A DNA stretch of 64,000 bases from Holothuria scabra (GCA_037179385.1 CM074196.1:33752486-33816485); one strand, 5' to 3'; positions 46,682-58,570 are shown, numbered from the stretch's first letter. The notes: generated by a model not told the origin, from the letters alone. A program made the numbers and translations.

Positions 46682-47387
46682 GGCATCTTAAGCAACATCC
46701 TCTATCCCTACCAGATTGAATATTTACGGTCAGAATACCCCTTCTACAATGAAGACTACAAAGAACAATATCCAGCAAGAACTCAGGAAGAAAATGGTGA
46801 TGGAGAATCTCTGTATTTGCAGTGGAATGGCGGAGGGAGCAGACCGGGTAGATCCAAAAAATATGCTTACGATGGAAGGTACCCATCAAATGGGTATCTT
46901 TCAGAGCCTTCTGTCCCAGATTTGGTAGAAGAATATTTGACACTTCTCAACGAGCTGCAGGCATCAAGGGAGAGCATCTTTCAGCAGAGGTTTAAAGAGT
47001 ACTATGATCGTTACCTGAAATTATTGGAGAGGTACAATGAGTACAGGGAATATGGGATACCTGTAAAACCCCAGTCAGGAGCTGCGGGTTACCAGAAACC
47101 TGTGGATGATCTCGACGACAAGATGGAACTCATCAAAGCATACCTTCAAAAGCTTTATGGGGAAACATTAACAGATGACGGAAAGTTTGTAGACGGGGCA
47201 TGGATGATGGGGGACAAACCCTGGAATAAGAACAATGTTGAGGTTGAGTCTCCAAATGTAGAAGAGGATGAAGATGAAGAAAACATTGAGGAGAACTTGG
47301 CAGAGTGGCTAGCGGAAAGTAGTAGTAGCAGTAGCAGTGTACCCACCCCAGATGAGAGTCTGTACACAGAATCGTCATCTCTAGAAG
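46682..47387 (+). CDS. PTPRN: IA-2/phogrin homologue, coding exon 4 (large luminal exon)
   Basis: This exon encodes residues 91-325 plus one base of codon 326, in phase 0 at the start and phase 1 at the end (GAAG|GTCAGT). The acceptor follows a strong poly-T tract. From N to C it has a tyrosine- and glutamate-rich stretch (about 95-160), a basic RSKK site (147-150) that could be cut by a proprotein convertase, a predicted helical run rich in Leu, Glu and Tyr (about 168-212), a second helix (about 231-250), an acidic run of Glu and Asp (282-296), and a seven-serine run (303-309). This resembles the variable, low-complexity, acidic luminal region of IA-2 family proteins, which is poorly conserved between phyla. 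There are no cysteines. This is the longest open frame in the window, with matching splice sites, so the coding call is very safe. The family assignment rests on the neighbouring exons. Confidence 0.92.
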
Positions 47388-47419
47388 GTCAGTAAACCAT
47401 TAATTGTAGTTTAGTTACT

Positions 47420-47600
47420 GGGATGCGTTTTTAACCGCACACTAACTCGAATGTGTTACATAGTGACAGAAAGGTAGGCAAATTTTTAAGGTCTTTAATG
47501 TTCATACAGTTCAAGTCCTCCCCTTTCAGTCACTCTTACAACCTGAGGAGAATAATACTGGAGGTATATTCTACAACCTCCATCCCACAAGGGGTAGTTA
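47420..47600 (+). repeat. Dispersed repeat following exon 4
   Basis: Phrases CGAATGTGTTACATAGTG, GTTCAAGTCCTCCCCTTTCA, TATTCTACAACCTCCATCCC and ACAAGGGG recur in the same order at 58400-58570. Its origin is unknown. Confidence 0.5.
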
Positions 47601-47939
47601 ACTACTGGAGAGTGAAATGTTGTCAGAATCATGGGTCCACATATCCCTCCTTACCTCCTACTTACTCTTTGTAATCCCCACTTATCCACAGTAAGTCCCC
47701 GGCAAGCTTTAATAGCACAGTGGCTCCTGGTGGCCTCTGCCAGAGGTCACCCAGAGAGGTCCTCCTTGCACCTGTGAGTTTTAGGAATTATTGCTGTAGT
47801 GGGCAGTGGTGGATAGCCACACCTTGCAATAGCTATTTCCACCTGACACTTTAGGCAAACAGGTCTTGCCGGAAGTTTCCTCCCACCACAAGTCTGCCTG
47901 CTGAAGCCTAGCACTAGCCTCACCTGTACACCTCAGAAT

Positions 47940-48070
47940 GAATTGATGAAAAATGGAAAGTCACTGACTGGGAAATTTAGTAGATGTCATCCATGGAGGT
48001 TAGGGTTAGGTTCTCTCACCAGATTTGACGATTAGACACTCAAATTAAGCCAGTTACAACTTAATGTCAC
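47940..48070 (+). repeat. Local repeat pair, copy 1 (copy 2 at 48610-48740)
   Basis: Both segments contain ATGAAAA, GGTAGAT or similar, TCACCAGA, ATTAGAC and AAATTAAGC in the same order about 670 bp apart. Confidence 0.5.
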
Positions 48071-48609
48071 CTAATTCTGGGACGTTTGGTTCTAAGTTGA
48101 AAGTGTATCCAAAGTACTGAGGTTCTTTTTCCAAAACCACAAAATAAAAATAGAGATCGTTATAGGTTTGGCTTACTTTAACTATAAACTTAAACATATA
48201 CATGTAATACAGTAATAGATTTGTTCGTTTTATGAGGCCTTTTGAGCAAGTCATTCACACAATTTAATTTCCCGTTCTTTTACTGGATTTAAACTACATA
48301 CATGTTACTAATTGGTCTCCGAGCTATTAATTAACTAAAGCCAGCAAAGTCCCTATATGAGTGGGAAAAAACAATGTCGTGTGACTCTATCACTTTGCAG
48401 CCCCCTCCTCCAAGTTTGGTCAATGCCTTTCATGTCCAGGCGGGATAAGTTGGGCTGATTGGCCTCGTTGGAGGTTTAGTACTTCTGGAGGTGGTCACAT
48501 TAAGTATGGTGTCCACTCCAGACTAGAAGCCTGTAACAATTCTTACCGAAGCTATATAGTTTTACAGTTTCATGGCTTCTCAACCCCCCCTCCTTACTCC
48601 CCAAGTAAA

Positions 48610-48740
48610 ATGAGAAAAAAATGAAAAGCTAATGGCTGAAAAATTTGGTAGATACCATGGGGGCCAGGAGAGGCACTTTCACCAGACCAGACAATTAGAC
48701 CCTGAAATTAAGCTAACTTTACAACTCTGAGTACCATCAT
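48610..48740 (+). repeat. Local repeat pair, copy 2
   Basis: This copy matches 47940-48070 with moderate divergence, sharing TTTCACCAGACCAGACAATT and CTGAAATTAAGC. It suggests an old local duplication or two insertions of one element. Confidence 0.5.
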
Positions 48741-49211
48741 GTTGTAATCTCGTTATCACTATTACCTTTAAAGACTTTCATCCATTTATTTCTACAAAGA
48801 CCAAAAAATTGTGACCAGTGCAAAATAGGCATGAAGGTAAGACTGGTAAGGATGAGTTAATACTGTCACGCTAAAAGCTTTTTGAAGTATCTCTCACTGG
48901 CCTTGGGGATTTTCATGTGAGTCTGTTCCTAAAAGGCAGCCTTTTTTTTTTCTCTTTTTAGAAGAAGGATGGAAACTTTTTTAATAAAACTGCAAACTTA
49001 ATGCAAAAGACAACTCGCAAAAGAAAATTCCTCCCTACATGAGAGGAAATTATTTTTTAGGTATATGAAAATACATTTTTTGCCTCACTTACTTTGAAGG
49101 ACTTTTGTACTTTAAGAGGCTTTTGTCATCTTCCAAAATGTTTGCAGTTTCCTGTACAAACTGACAGTGCTTTGATTTTGTGCTGTAACTCGTTTATTAC
49201 ACTATGCAGTT

Positions 49212-49545
49212 TTAAAGGTAAAGAGCAGTCCTCCTGACGTTATTGTAACAACTAAATCTTGCAATTTTCTTCTTATTCCTCTGTAATTTAAAAGTATCAT
49301 TTTACAATATTTTTCATGACTTTGATATTGCGTGGTAAACCGAGTGGTTACTCGTAGTATGTTACACATTTTAGGGGAAAAAATAATGTCACATGACTCT
49401 CAAGAGCCAGTCATGGAACGCCAATCAATGACAAAGTGGCCTTTGGCCAACAATGTCTCGCTATGATGATGATGATGGAACAGGGTAGTGTACTACTGTA
49501 TACAAATTCAGGTTGGGGTCACACTGTATTTCCCTTTTAAACTTT
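49212..49545 (+). mobile_element. TCACATGACTC-type element, copy 7, long version
   Basis: It begins TTTAAAGGTAAAGAGCAGTC and ends near ATTTCCCTTTTAAA, so the ends are weakly inverted, and it carries GTCACATGACTCTCAAGAGC and CAGTCATGGAAC. An extra stretch containing GATGATGATGATGG lies inside. Together with the 61.3-kb copy this indicates a MITE with TTAAAGG-like ends. Confidence 0.5.
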
Positions 49546-50038
49546 AGGAAGTTAACTACGATTTACGGAAGATTAAAATTAAGCATTTATGGAAGCTTTA
49601 TGATGAGGGAGGATGGGGAAGGGATCGGGGATGGCTATTGACCTTTTTCCAAAAGGGATAAATGCAAAGAATTGTGGGATAGTTTTTTGGTAGCATGGTT
49701 TTTGCAAGTGTCATTTTACTGTGGCCAGATACAAAACACACCAAACTCTTTTCCACATGTCTTTGTAAGTGTTCTTTAAAATGGAAAAACTGTCTATTGA
49801 TGAGGCTGGCTAATTGTCCATTCTTTACGTCACATTGACTGATTGTTGTTAGTTAAGTAAATCCTCTGATGTGTAATAAGGCTAGGGCCGCAGTCAATGG
49901 GGTAAGGTATTATTCAACTGAAATGATCAAAACAAGATGCTGTAATGTTGCTTGTCAAAAATTAAGTGACATTTAGACAATTAACTGTAGAATCTGTAGT
50001 TACTCAATTGTTATGTCAAAGAAGGTTGTTTAAGTAAA

Positions 50039-50268
50039 GGAGGCTTTGCAATTATGTCGTGGATCGGGCATGCTGGAGGACAATTGTGCCAAATATATGC
50101 AGCATTTTGCTGAATGCACTGAGCTGTGTGCACTGTGGTATAATGTACGCAGTGTGTACACATTCATCCCAAGCAAGGATGTCCCTGGAGTGTTGTCAGC
50201 TACGTGATTACATGTACACTAACATGGCCAACCAGGAGTAAAATGAGGTCATGTGAAATGCCCCTATA
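50039..50268. mobile_element. AGAGGC-ended MITE, second copy
   Basis: It matches 15641-15856 along its length: GGCTTTGCAATTATGTCG on the left, CATGCTGGAGGACAATTGTG and CATGTACACTAACATGGCC inside, and AGGTCATGTGAAATGCCCCT on the right. The terminal bases have decayed. Confidence 0.6.
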
Positions 50269-50640
50269 GCTAGTGGTATGTTCTATATGAGAAACAACAA
50301 AGCAACTTTTGTTACTATTGTTTCATGTGTTATTCATATGTTGTATTTTTCAAATAGACGACAAGACATAGTGCAGAGTTTAAGAATTTGAAAAAACAGA
50401 TTTTTACCAAACAGGAAAAGATTTTTTGATGACAGATGATATATTTTGTTGTGTTTTGGTGCGCTCATCTAGACTCTTTTGTTCTTTTGATTTGGTGCAA
50501 GCACTCAAAGTCAAAAAATTTTAATTTGAGCTTTGTTTTTATGGAAAAATTTAAGGCTATTCCTTGTGGCAATAGGTTACTTCTCATAGACTTAGTCTTA
50601 CTTGTCACTGCAAAATAATATAGATCTCATGCATTGACGA

Positions 50641-50850
50641 CACAGTGACATCATCCTTTGGGAAAAAGCAATGGGACACACAGCAGCACCCATGGCAATT
50701 CTCCCTGCACGTCTTGCAAACTATGCACGTATCTGCCTGGTTGACAATCAGCTGTATGCATTTGTTGGTGTTGGTTTGTTTTGTTCCCCCCCCCCCAGCC
50801 CCAGGAGAGCCTACTTTTTTATCAGTGATATAGTAAGCATGAGGTTTTTT
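50641..50850. repeat. Dispersed repeat with ATCCTTTGGG ends, copy near exon 5
   Basis: It is related to 30919-31104 and ends about 70 bp before the exon 5 acceptor. It includes a run of about ten C. Several short overlapping frames through it are not genes. Confidence 0.5.
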
Positions 50851-50922
50851 TTTACCCATCCTCATAACATTGTATAGTTATAGGATGCATAGTTGAAAAC
50901 ATGGCTTTTTTTTTCATTTCAG

Positions 50923-51192
50923 TAGAAACTGAACAGAATCTTTTATTTCTCCTTGGTGATCAACTTATCCCTTACCTCAGCAAGGCAGACAGAGAAGAAT
51001 GGGACAGGCTGACAGAAGATGAGAAAATAGAGATGTTGGAACAGGTTGTAGATACAGTTGCAGGCTTTGATGATCAAGATGAAATTGCAGTTCCCGAAAA
51101 TATTCCAGACATGTTTATCCCAGAGATGAATGATGTAGGAGATAAACGGGTTGAAGATACAGGAGGCAGAGAAGCTGATTCAAATCACCCAG
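50923..51192 (+). CDS. PTPRN: IA-2/phogrin homologue, coding exon 5 (luminal ectodomain)
   Basis: This exon completes Val326 and encodes residues 327-415, ending CCA G|GTAAGC in phase 1. The acceptor is TTTTTTTTCATTTCAG. The peptide starts with a Leu-rich, amphipathic region (about 330-374, containing LIPYLSKADREEWDRLTEDE), then an acidic Pro- and Met-containing stretch, then a dibasic KR at 400-401. IA-2 proteins have a comparable helical segment with a charged L-T-P/E-x-x motif before the mature ectodomain, and are cut at dibasic sites by convertases in the granule. The match is by character rather than by strong identity. The following exon must start in phase 1; none was found before 64000. 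Confidence 0.9.
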
Positions 51193-52454
51193 GTAAGCTA
51201 GGATTTAGTTAAAGATGAAGAGAGTGGGAGGGGTGGCAAAGAATTGGGAAGAGGTGGGAACAGCTGAAACATAATGTAGACAATCTAAATTGCAAGGATT
51301 GGCTTCAGAGGTTGGCAACAAAAAAGTGACTGTAAAGAAAGACTGGCAAAATAAATCTAAAAGTGCTCTGAATTTAGCATTTGTGCGACTCTCACAGTGG
51401 CTTTTTCTTTTTCCTTCTTCTTTCCTTTTTTGCTCCAAACCCATATTGCCTCTCAAATCCTTGCTACATTACCTGGAGACATAATTTTTGCATTGTGTGT
51501 GCTACAAAAGTTTGTCATAAGTAACAAAACAGAAGGCCAAAATTAAATTCCTGGCAAAAGGCCTTCAAAGGGTAAGTCAAAAGTCAACAACAATTACTTC
51601 ATCTGGTTTAGAAACAATTTTTCTTCAAGGATGAACTTGTTCGACTTTTACAAGATTTTTCTGGCAATTTCTTTTTTTTTTGTCCTTTAAATAAACATTG
51701 GACTGTGAGTGAAGGGTTTATAGCTCCTTTTGGAAGGTAATGCATGTATTTTCACACCAGCATCTTCTTGCCCATGGGAAGGCTACAGAAATGTCCATAT
51801 CAGTAGTAAGCATATATGATACTATGGCAATAGGCCCATTTGTGTAGTTTTAAAACCTGAAGAAAAGAATATTTGAGAAAAAAAGTATTGAAGAGTACTT
51901 AAAGAATATGTGATAAGTGGGAAACAGTTTTGTTTGAACATTTGCACAGAGTAGTTATTTCATTAGTTGGTTGGTAGTGTTAAGTGCATGTATAGTCTCC
52001 AAGGCACTAAAATGTGTAGATTCAAATCATCCCCCTGAAATATGAGTGTTTCTTCATGCACATAACCTTACCTGTTTGTATTGCTGATGAAGTTAAAACC
52101 TTTAACTGCATACCATGCTGTATGTTTTGTCTCATGGTTTACTTTACACTAAATACACTGGATTTTGTGAACTTCTAAATTTCGTGCTCTATTGAAATTC
52201 TTCCCTTTAACCAGTACTTACCTTAGCTGCAGAACTATCTACCAAATCAAACATATTGTTCTTCTCCACACTGAGGGCAAAACAGGTCGCAACTTTGTGT
52301 CTTTGGCTATACCCACAGTAGTTGCTTTTGCTATATGGTGGTGTTCACTCTTGCATTATGGTCAATGAAAATCGCATTGTTTGCCCCCTTTGTCCCAGTT
52401 TGTTGTTAGCAGGAGTGCAATGTTCAGCTTATTCAGTTGACAATATGGGAATCC

Positions 52455-52751
52455 TTAAAGGCCCCGTTCCCTCTCAAACAGTACCAATTCTCCTAACCTT
52501 CTTACTGAAGCCCCTCCCACAATTGTCTGAAATTCATCCTCATCCAGATACAATCTCAATTTAGTCCTTCAAGGCGAGTATAGAATAATTCAATTTATCA
52601 AAACACTCTCGGTATCGTTCATGCTGTGTAGTATAAGCTTTGGTACTCTGCATTGTTTGAATTAGCTCCCAATCAAAGAGCTGAGCCAATTGAAAATTTC
52701 GGTACCCCTGTACCAAAATTTTAGTTTGGGGTGAGAGGTTTGGCCCTTTAA
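52455..52751 (+). mobile_element. TTAA-ended MITE, best-preserved copy
   Basis: The left end is TTAAAGGCCCCGTTCCCTCT, and the right end is TTTGGGGTGAGAGGTTTGGC then CCTTTAA. Landmarks CCCCTCCCACAATTGTCTGA, CATCCAGATACAATC, CAATCAAAGAGCTGAGCCAA are all present. The length is 297 bp. Confidence 0.7.
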
Positions 52752-54714
52752 AACAGCAGAAGTTATAATTTAAAGTGTTCCATGGCCTTGATTGCTTATA
52801 ATCCCTCACCTACAGTAGTGAGAAAAATTTGGTAGTTTTATGACCAACAGCAACTGTTGTTAGAGTCAACATCATATTACAAATGTTGGGCCAGGTATTG
52901 AAATGAAATTGAATGAAATTCCGCCTATCCATGCTTGGTTTATTACTGTATAAGTACAAGGAAAGCCTAGCTGCAAACTATTATTTTCTTGCCATTTTGA
53001 AAAACATCTGCAAAAAAAACCTGTACATGAGAAAAATGACCTATAGCAATGAAAGGACCATCTGGAGGTTAAGAATGTCATGTGACGACCATAAGTCAGA
53101 TGATCGCAGTCAGCTGTTGTGAGGCCCGAAAACTGGCCTTTGCTAGTTATTTCAATCTGTTCTCTAGGAGGCCAGGTAGATTACTTTTTTGAGTTTGAAG
53201 GAATTGAGGTATGATTGGGTATGTGGCAGTTTAGTGTGCCTCAAGGTGAAAAGAACCATATTGTTTATGAAAGTCAATTCTCCTGTTAGTTCAAATTCTA
53301 AATTTTGTGATCTTGCAGCTTCATGGCCAGTCTTTTATACCTCATTCAGAAAACAGTTACAGTTAGGGTACATATACTCTATGATATGTTGTTAGTAGCT
53401 TGTCCAAGAATTCATGTGTTTATGTCATGCAAGCTCAGTTTGGAAGCAAAATAATTCAGTACACTGCATGTCGGACAAAGACCTCATTCATGTTCAATAT
53501 AAAAGACTACGCATCAAGTGCATCCTGACTAGTGTACAGTACAAGTAGGGTGTCTTTACTACTTAAAGTTACAATAATGTGGACTTGCCTCCTTTCGAAG
53601 GGGATATTTTATACTATGACATCATATACTTACTCTTAACAGTATTTTACAGCTTGATGCAGTAAATTTGCGATGTCAAAATTTTCAGGGAATAAGCCTG
53701 CATGAGAATTTTTTCAGCATGAGTGTTCTGTTGCCAAGAGAATTAATCTCAAATGGAAGCAAAATTGATGAGGAATACTTGCAAATGGAAACAAGTCAAA
53801 TTAGTGTGATACAACTTTCTAGTCTATAAGCTGTAAATGTTCTTAGCCAGAACTGTGTACATGGAAGTCTGTTTAAAGCAAATCTTCTCTTCTGTGATAT
53901 GGATCTAATGGTCTATGGTAGAAATCATGTAAAGGTTTGGTGTGCTTGCTGTTGCAATGTGTGACAATGTGTGTTGACTTGATATATCAAGATGGTGTTA
54001 CAACCTGAACTGGAACAGTCGTGCGGTGTGTGTGGGACGAAACTAATCAATCCTCCCAGATCAATTTCATGTCGGTGTGTAACAGTATCCTACAACTAGC
54101 TTCTTGTCCATTAATTATCTGGCATTCTCTTTGTGATTTGTCCTCCGCGAATGGATGCTCAATTCCTGTGATTATTACATTTGAAGACCTTTCAAGCATT
54201 AACTGGTTCTAATGTAATCCTGAAGTTCCAAATACAGTGCAGTCGAGTGTGAAGTGCATTATTTTGTTTTCCCTTTTCTGAGGTTTGAAGTGATAACTCA
54301 CCAAGCATAAGGAAGTTTTACGAGGTGGCAAGATGGCTGCTGTCACGTAATATGTTTGCCTGATGATTTGCACAAAATCTATTTGAATGTAAAGTAGCAG
54401 CACTCTTTAAACATCAAAACATTTCATATTCCTGACTCTGTTTTCTTTAGAAATGAAAGTATTTATACTATTTTCATGTACCTTGTATACAGTATATTCA
54501 CTATTTTCTGAAATAGCATGTTGAAAGGAAAGAGCATGTGTATGCCACCTTATTGTGTAATGATTAATTAAAGATTTAAGTGAAATATTTGTGAATTGTA
54601 TGATGGTGTTCTATTTGCCAAACAGCTGGGACTTTGCACAGCTTTGAAGGCTAAGAAGTAGTTAAAATTTACAAAACCAAACCTTATTTAGGAGAATTTC
54701 CAGTGGGACTAGTT

Positions 54715-54925
54715 TCCAACCAATTGGTTGAAGTCAAGCCCACCATGGCGTTTTTTCCCAGTTGTGGCACACTTGCTTGTTTTCCTTACTCCATTGCTTA
54801 TGCAGAGCATCACGCACAATGGCAGTAGGTTTTGTTTTTTAAGTGTTGGTGTTACTTGGGAAGGAATCGAACTTCCAACTTCCTAACTGCAAGTTGGATG
54901 TTCTAACCTCTTGACCATGCAGATA
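54715..54925 (-). repeat. tRNA-derived SINE, best-preserved tRNA-like head
   Basis: On the minus strand the head reads TGGTCAAGAGG (A-box match) and, downstream, GTTCGATTC (exact B-box match), with AACATCCAACTTGCAGTTAG between them as in a tRNA anticodon region. The body with GCTCTGCATAAGCAATGGAG follows. This copy shows the family is pol III-derived. Confidence 0.7.
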
Positions 54926-54928
54926 TGT

Positions 54929-54950
54929 GGGAGGGGGGAGGGGAAGGGGG
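54929..54950 (+). other. G-quadruplex motif
   Basis: Four G runs of three or more (GGGAGGGGGGAGGGGAAGGG) are separated by loops of one or two bases. This fits the canonical quadruplex pattern on the non-template strand of the gene. Confidence 0.5.
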
Positions 54951-57900
54951 ATGGTTACCCCTTCCAGCTGGCCTATAGGGGAAAGAAACAATAGAAAGCC
55001 ATCTACATACATGATATATTGAAAGTGAATGTAGAATACCCAGCTTCACTTTAGATGATCCTTTTTCAACTCTTTGGTCAATAAAATAGAAGTCCATTTT
55101 ATTTGACCTGACCTGACCAAGGATGAAATCTCCTCCTCCTCAAATATTTGGACTTTCGCTTGATGAAGCTTCTTGTTGGTCCACTTAATAACAGAAGGGT
55201 ATAGTACCACTCAATATTACAAAGACTCGTCATTAAATTTATGACACTCTGGTGAGGTATAGATCAGTTTCAGAGTACATTAAACTTCGGGATGCCAACT
55301 GTACTGTATTTACAAATTAAAATGGTTACTTCAGATTTCTAACTACAGGGGTCAGAGAGGCAACTTAAAGGAGTCTTTTCAGATATTTTACCAGATTTAG
55401 TTTAAAATTTTACCAAATAATTTCAGTTTTGAACTAGATCTAGATAATATTTTAAGGAAATATCGGTCAGTTGCTGCTCTTGTCAATTTAAGTTTGAACA
55501 TTTTTAGAGTGTGTTGTAATAGTTGTCTTTCATACTCATTGCAACAGCTGTAAACTTAGCACCGAGTTGCTATTATTGGAAATGGTTACCAGAGTTTAGC
55601 TCTGGTTGCTTTGCTGGAAGGCACATCACCCCTCATTTTCTCTTTAGTTAGCTATTGTAATCTGCCATAGCCCAATAAGATCCTGGTAAACTAGTAACAC
55701 AGTAGATGAGAGTGCCTTTTGTGAAAAGGCAGACTTCCTCATCATCTTCTCCTTACAATCAATGTGTATCTGAGCTCATAGATGCCCAAACCAGTGAGTT
55801 TTGGCAAATTTACATTGCCATTACATACCTCAGGGAGTTCGGGAGAATTTGTTGTGAATTGATTTTGATGGATCCATTGTTTAGTAATGGGTATTGGTAT
55901 GAGCACTGATTGCTTCAAGTGGCATATTAAGCTTAAGTCAGTTATTCTGATAGGGAGATGAAGGGGACAACCAAATAGCAGTGCATACAATTAGCATACT
56001 TAGGTCACATCCAAAAGAGTTCGAGCAAAAAAAAAAAAAATGGGATAAGTTTTGACTTGCAATGGTTTGGGGCATAATTTTAAACGTGTCAGGTAACAAA
56101 TTTTTCAAAACCACATTGAAACATAAATAACTCTTTATATCAATTTTAAGGTAGGATATGGGGATTCTGGATACTATGTTTTAATCAATTATCATTAGCA
56201 TGTGAATAATACTAAACAGGTTTGGCAAATTTGATAAATTTCGTGAACCATTTCAACATGCACCTTATGAAGCAGTGAAATCATTCAGACTGGGTATGTT
56301 TCAAGAGAGACATTTTAGCATGTAGAGAATGACTCATGAGCTCACTGTCCTGTCTTAAGTCCCTTGGGACCTCTTTTTATCCAAATATAAACAGTAGAAC
56401 TCATAGTTACATGTTTTAGTTATATGTCACTGACATAACACCCGGACACTGGCTGTAAACTTTTTCGTAGGAACGATCACATAGAAGATATGAAAGTAAA
56501 TTTTGCAATATTCATCCATGCAGAGAAGCTGTTTGATGTGAGATCAGTAAACATTTTAATGTAACCCTTGCAAGTTGAGAATTGGTAGCATTCCTGGTGA
56601 TAAAACATTTCATGAAGGTCTTGCTGAAGAAGAGGGCCTGTGGAAATGGGTGAAATTTTTGACAATTGTAGCTTTTTTATCACACAGCCAAGCAGATATT
56701 AGTTTAGTGGCCTCATGACATGGGATCTCGGATTTATTTCCTTTACAGCCACAAGTTGACATTCAATCCTTAGTCATTGCTAATTTGAAAGTACGATCCT
56801 GCCTGCTGCAAGCCGAGTTGTGAGTGTGGCAGGTTGTTAATTGCAGAGAATGAAGCAAGAAGCCACATGCAGAATGCATGTTGAATTGATTTTATTGACG
56901 AAATAGGGTGGTGTTTCCTCAAGAAAGCAATATTGAACTAGCAAAACTTTGTATCAAGTTCCGGTGATATGGCTTGTTATACAAATTATAGGTTTCAGTT
57001 GTTGTGTTGTTGTAGTTAGTTAACTCAACATCTCGTTTCTTGTCTTTTGAAATCTGATATTCACTGTACCAGTACAAAGATGACATAACCAATGCGTTTG
57101 TTTTTGTTTCCTGGGTCATAGAAATAAAGGTTGTAGGGAAAGTTAGAATTTTTTGTGTAATCTGAAAGTCCTTGAATGTTGGTTACGGTATTTGGTGCAA
57201 GTCTGAAACCACATGAAGGGGGGATTAAGGGAACCATTTTAAGGGTTGGGGTAAGACATACTTAAATGCAATAGGGATGTACAACTGCATTATTCTTTAG
57301 TATTTTGTAAGGAGTAATGTTTAAGATGGAGCCTGAGAAGATGGCCATCTTCATCGGATGAGTATGTATCTTTTTAGGCACTGTGTCAAATTAGCCAAAT
57401 TGCATCACCTTGAGATAACCTGCTGAAGCTGCAGCCATGTTTTGTTAATGTGTGCACAACATAATAGCAGACCAGTTATCCTGCTTATTGTTATTTGTGT
57501 GTTATAAACGAAGCATGGTTGAGGCAGCTGCAGCCTAGCAAGTGCAGTCATGAAAAGTAGATGCACAAGCATAAGTTGAATCATCATATCTTGCACGATT
57601 GCACTTGAAGTGCTGACTCATCACAGGAACTTACAGGCAAACATGCAGTTTCCTGTGTGACTATGCAACATAGCTTTGGTAATTCAAAGCCATCCTGTGG
57701 TCAGTTTGTTCACATTTTGTCCCAAAATGTGATGCTGTCCAACAGTGTAATGTTCAAGTGGCAGTGTTGGCTCTTCTTGGCATGGCTGTCGCTTAGAATT
57801 TTTACACATCCAGAGGAAGTAGTAGAGAAGTATCAATTTCTGTGCATTCCGAAAGGGCTTGAATGTTTGACCGTTTGATCAAACAAGCCAGACAGAGAAG

Positions 57901-58399
57901 ATAATGAAGAGGAGGAAATAGCTTCTGGGATATGAGAGCAAGGGGGAAACTATTTTGGGGGAGGGGGATTAGACTTAAGTAACAACGTACTGAAAATATG
58001 CATGTAAGGCAAGTATGTTTTGATCCTGGAATTCAACAAAGTATCATGAGTATGGATGGGTGAGACAGTTTACAAATAAAAAGGTTTCAAGGCAATTTTG
58101 GTGTAATGGGAAATATGGCAAAATGGGGGAGGGGGAGGATGACTCAAAAATGTGTACAAATTTAATTAAATTCACCCATCTATGGAAAATGGACCCCCCT
58201 CCCCCCATTTCTTATAATAAGAAAGAGACCTTCAGTTGTGGGTTTATTATACATCAAGTCCATAAAAGAATCAAAAGAGTAATAAATAGCTAGTGTACAA
58301 TGATTTCAGCTGAGTTTGACACTGGAACATTTAAAAGTAGCATCTCTCAGGTGAAAAGGTGAGAAACGCTTCGTTCCAATCAGAATACAGTAAGATCAG

Positions 58400-58570
58400 C
58401 CAATCAGTTAGTTAGTTAGTTAGATAAGATTTAACAACATACCAACACGAATGTGTTGTATAGTGTCATACTGTTCAACTACTTTTCAAGCCCTCCAGTT
58501 TAGTCCCCTCTTGTGACAGGCATTGAATACCGTGGGCATATTCTACAAACCCCTGCCCACAAGGGGATCA
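58400..58570 (+). repeat. Dispersed repeat related to 47420-47600
   Basis: It has a short GTTA run, CGAATGTGTTGTATAGTGTC, CAAGCCCTCCAGTTTAGTC, CATATTCTACAAACCCCTGC and ACAAGGGG. AGATCAGCCAATCAG occurs on both sides (about 58394 and 58566), which could be a target duplication. Confidence 0.5.

Larger units (their letters stand above)
47388..50922 (+). other. Intron 4 (about 3.5 kb)
   Basis: The intron starts GTCAGT and ends TTTTTCATTTCAG. It holds a dispersed repeat just after exon 4 (47420-47600) that recurs at 58400-58570, two related copies of another repeat (47940-48070 and 48610-48740), a TCACATGACTC-type repeat (49212-49545), an AGAGGC-ended MITE (50039-50268) and a repeat (50641-50850) related to the one at 30.9 kb. 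No coding exon is needed or seen, because exons 4 and 5 join in frame. Confidence 0.75.

Noticed and set aside
46482..47395. Minus-strand and alternative-frame ORFs over exon 4 (153, 81, 70 and 70 codons)
   Set aside because: They are shadows of the real coding exon.
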